Positions 14,687 through 16,618 of a stretch of DNA of 16,618 bases are shown here, one piece after another (the stretch's first letter is position 1; every line of letters starts with the position of its first letter). The DNA lies in assembly GCA_905187655.1 (NCBI GenBank), contig CAJJIV010000012.1, forward strand, positions 1-16,618. Direction: 5' to 3'. Below the pieces are notes generated by a model. That model was not told where the DNA came from. It did not search any database and saw nothing but the letters and a program-made list of their open reading frames with translations. The translations under genes and the position numbers were made by a program. This DNA is from an uncultured Eubacteriales bacterium. GTDB lineage: Bacteria; Bacillota; Clostridia; Christensenellales; UBA1242.

Positions 14687-16444
14687 CTATTCAATCCTCC
14701 TAGAGTTAAGTTGCTGTGAAATTTTCATTAATTGTTGCATTATGTTCTTGCGATCTTCTCCGCTTGATTCATTTAATTTTGTCATTAATTCTTGTTGTTT
14801 TTTTAATAGACTGTTTTTATATAACAACCACAAACAATCATCAAATTGTTGTTTATTAGTGCTTTCATCATCACTGAATATGAAATTTATTATTGCACCA
14901 ACCTTTTCCAAATTACTTTCATAGTGAGAAATAAATTCTTGAACACTTGGAGATTTAGTAACCAAATAGTTGAATATCTCTCGTGCATCACCTAAAAATA
15001 TTTCTGCTTTATCCTGTGGAACAACTGCATATTCTTTATGTCTTAGTATATTAGCAAGAACACAAATTTCGGATTCATCTACAATGTGGGTCTTTTTTTC
15101 TTCTCGCTGTTTGCTATCTAAAGGTTTAACTAAGTTCCCGCCACTAAGTTTAAGTGAAGTGTCTGCTAATTTATTCCTCAGAAAATCTTTATTTACCCCA
15201 CTTACTCCTTTAACATAATCTAAATAAACTTCTGCTTCGGTGTCGTTTGCATCGGTTAATACTTTAATTGCTTCATCAATATATTTTGCCTTGCCATCAA
15301 ATTCATTTAAGTTATATTGCTTACTTAAGGCTTTAAGTTTATATTCAATTAAGGGCAACGCATTTGCAATTATTCTATCAAAAGTTGCTTTCCCAAATTC
15401 CTTAATAACTTCATCTGGGTCTTTACCTTCTGGCAAACTGGCAACTCGCACATTTAAGTTTTCTTGTTTAAGTATGTCTAACCCACGCATAGTGGCTTTA
15501 GTTCCTGCAAAATCTCCATCGTAACAGATTATCACATTGTCAGAAAGTCGCTTAATCATTCTTGCCTGGTCAACTGTTAGCGCCGTTCCTAAACTTGCAA
15601 GAGCATTACCATAACCCGCTTGATGTAATGCAATAACATCAATCTGGCCTTCTACTATTATTACTTCATTTAAACCACTTTGTTGTTTAAACTTTTTAAC
15701 AAGATTAATTCCAAACAAATTTTTACTCTTAGAAAACAAAGCAGTTTCTGCCGTGTTTAAATATTTTGCATACTCTGGGTTTTTCTGCATTGTTCGCCCT
15801 GAAAAAGCGACCACTTCACCATATATATTAATTACCGGAAATGCAATTCTTTCTCCAATGGCATCATAAAAACGACCATCTTTTTCTTTAATTATGCCTA
15901 CTTTCTTCATCAAGTCTTTGGTGTATCCCTTGCTTTTAAGATAAGTTATTATTTCTTCATAATCTACCGAATAGCCAATACCAAACTTATTTATCATTGC
16001 CGGAGATATTTGTCGATTTTTTAAATAATCCTTGGCAACTGGGGACTTTTGTAAGTTATCATAATAATGCTTAGCGCAATCTTTCATACACTTAACCATC
16101 TCTACTTTTTCTTGCTTAAGTCTAGCATATTCTTCAGCCGTCCGGTCGTTGTCCTGAGGAAGTTCCATTCCACAAGATTCCGCCAAAATTTTTACGGCAT
16201 CATAAAACGATACCGACTCCATTTGCATAATAAACTGAATCACAGTTCCACCTGCTTTACAACCAAAACAATGATAAAACTGGTCTGCTTCATTAATACA
16301 AAAAGACGGCGTTTTTTCTAAATGGAAAGGACATCTCCCCCAGTAATTTTTACCTTTTTTTTCAAGCGGAATATACTTCCCAATTACACTAACAATGTTG
16401 TTTCTTTGCCTAAGTTCCTCTAAAAAGGCTTCATCAAAAATCAT
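14687..16444 (-). CDS. dnaG: DNA primase DnaG
   Basis: Makes RNA primers at the replication fork and partners with the replicative helicase. It has 585 residues, normal length. The N-terminal zinc domain has C38, H41 (CPFHLEKTPSF), C59 and C62 (CFGCKAGG). The RNA polymerase/TOPRIM core includes VEGQIDV with E265 and YDGDFAGTKA with D309 and D311, the metal-binding acidic residues. SLPEGKDPDE follows as usual. The C-terminal third is the helical helicase-binding domain and is poorly conserved. I take the ATG at 16444; a TTG at 16450 is in frame and lies closer to AAAGGA, so the start is uncertain by two residues. It heads the operon dnaG-rpoD-trmK-zinc ribbon. The 170 AT-rich bases upstream have no promoter I would defend. 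Confidence 0.95.
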   Translation of the reverse strand: MIFDEAFLEELRQRNNIVSVIGKYIPLEKKGKNYWGRCPFHLEKTPSFCINEADQFYHCFGCKAGGTVIQFIMQMESVSFYDAVKILAESCGMELPQDNDRTAEEYARLKQEKVEMVKCMKDCAKHYYDNLQKSPVAKDYLKNRQISPAMINKFGIGYSVDYEEIITYLKSKGYTKDLMKKVGIIKEKDGRFYDAIGERIAFPVINIYGEVVAFSGRTMQKNPEYAKYLNTAETALFSKSKNLFGINLVKKFKQQSGLNEVIIVEGQIDVIALHQAGYGNALASLGTALTVDQARMIKRLSDNVIICYDGDFAGTKATMRGLDILKQENLNVRVASLPEGKDPDEVIKEFGKATFDRIIANALPLIEYKLKALSKQYNLNEFDGKAKYIDEAIKVLTDANDTEAEVYLDYVKGVSGVNKDFLRNKLADTSLKLSGGNLVKPLDSKQREEKKTHIVDESEICVLANILRHKEYAVVPQDKAEIFLGDAREIFNYLVTKSPSVQEFISHYESNLEKVGAIINFIFSDDESTNKQQFDDCLWLLYKNSLLKKQQELMTKLNESSGEDRKNIMQQLMKISQQLNSRRIE

Positions 16445-16618
16445 TGTCAACTTTTCCTTTGCAAATTTTGCATAAAAGTTTTTCTCTTACACATACTAGT
16501 TCGCAAATTTTTTTTAATTTCCTTTATTTTATTCAAATTTTTAGTTGTTTTTTTTGTAAAACTGTGTTTTATTTTGTAAAAAACACCCACGACAATATAA
16601 AATTTAATTAAAATTAAA

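Noticed and set aside
14173..14703. Open frame of 176 codons on the plus strand opposite rpoD
   Set aside because: It is antisense to the lysine-rich RpoD extension. Its Ser/Phe/Val-rich product is what such a complement produces, and it has no Shine-Dalgarno or promoter.
16445..16450. TTGACA just before the dnaG ATG as a -35 box
   Set aside because: No -10 box follows at 16-18 bases, and it would lie at the gene start; it is likely chance.
16550..16590. TTTTGTAAAA direct repeats and a short TAAAAC/GTTTTA hairpin upstream of dnaG
   Set aside because: These are low-complexity AT sequence near the window edge without a clear promoter or terminator.

Overview
The window is strongly AT-rich DNA with Gram-positive style signals: polypurine Shine-Dalgarno sites, consensus sigma-A promoters and U-tailed hairpin terminators. 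A complete spoIIAA-spoIIAB-sigF operon and a SpoVB-family flippase place it in an endospore-forming lineage of Firmicutes, most likely Clostridia. Gene order and the amount of unfamiliar coding sequence suggest a poorly studied, perhaps uncultured clostridial group, but the genus cannot be named from sequence alone. I see sixteen protein genes, no RNA genes, no CRISPR array and no mobile element. Coding density is high, and the longest gap without a gene is about 270 bases.

Left part (1-5500). A minus-strand acetyltransferase-like gene is divergent from a plus-strand set: a spoVB-like flippase, a DUF421 (YetF-like) membrane protein and a DUF4363 protein. This set runs head-on into the minus-strand spoIIA operon, and the two share a bidirectional terminator at 3915-3940. 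SpoIIAA (anti-anti-sigma), SpoIIAB (anti-sigma kinase) and SigF together form the switch that turns on forespore transcription. An inverted repeat upstream of spoIIAA contains an exact 7/7 match to the Spo0A box core.

Middle part (5500-11300). A two-gene minus-strand operon encodes a shikimate-kinase-like protein that has lost its ATP-binding loop, followed by a somewhat divergent transketolase. Next is a membrane-anchored coiled-coil protein with a perfect sigma-A promoter inside an inverted repeat. A divergent plus-strand pair encodes a zinc-ribbon membrane protein and an unrecognised extracytoplasmic protein. Both the kinase-like gene and the zinc-ribbon gene have promoters placed so that transcription should start at the A of the ATG, which predicts leaderless mRNAs.

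Right part (11300-16618). This is the minus-strand macromolecular-synthesis operon dnaG-rpoD-trmK, followed by a coiled-coil C4 zinc-ribbon protein and a strong terminator. It links primase, the housekeeping sigma factor and a tRNA methyltransferase. RpoD carries about 320 extra low-complexity, lysine-rich residues before its recognisable sigma-70 part. The nif3 gene often found after trmK is absent.

Nothing here is clearly a new defence or mobile system. The best leads are the kinase-dead shikimate-kinase homologue beside transketolase, the predicted leaderless genes, the RpoD and SpoIIAB N-terminal extensions, and the unrecognised envelope proteins.
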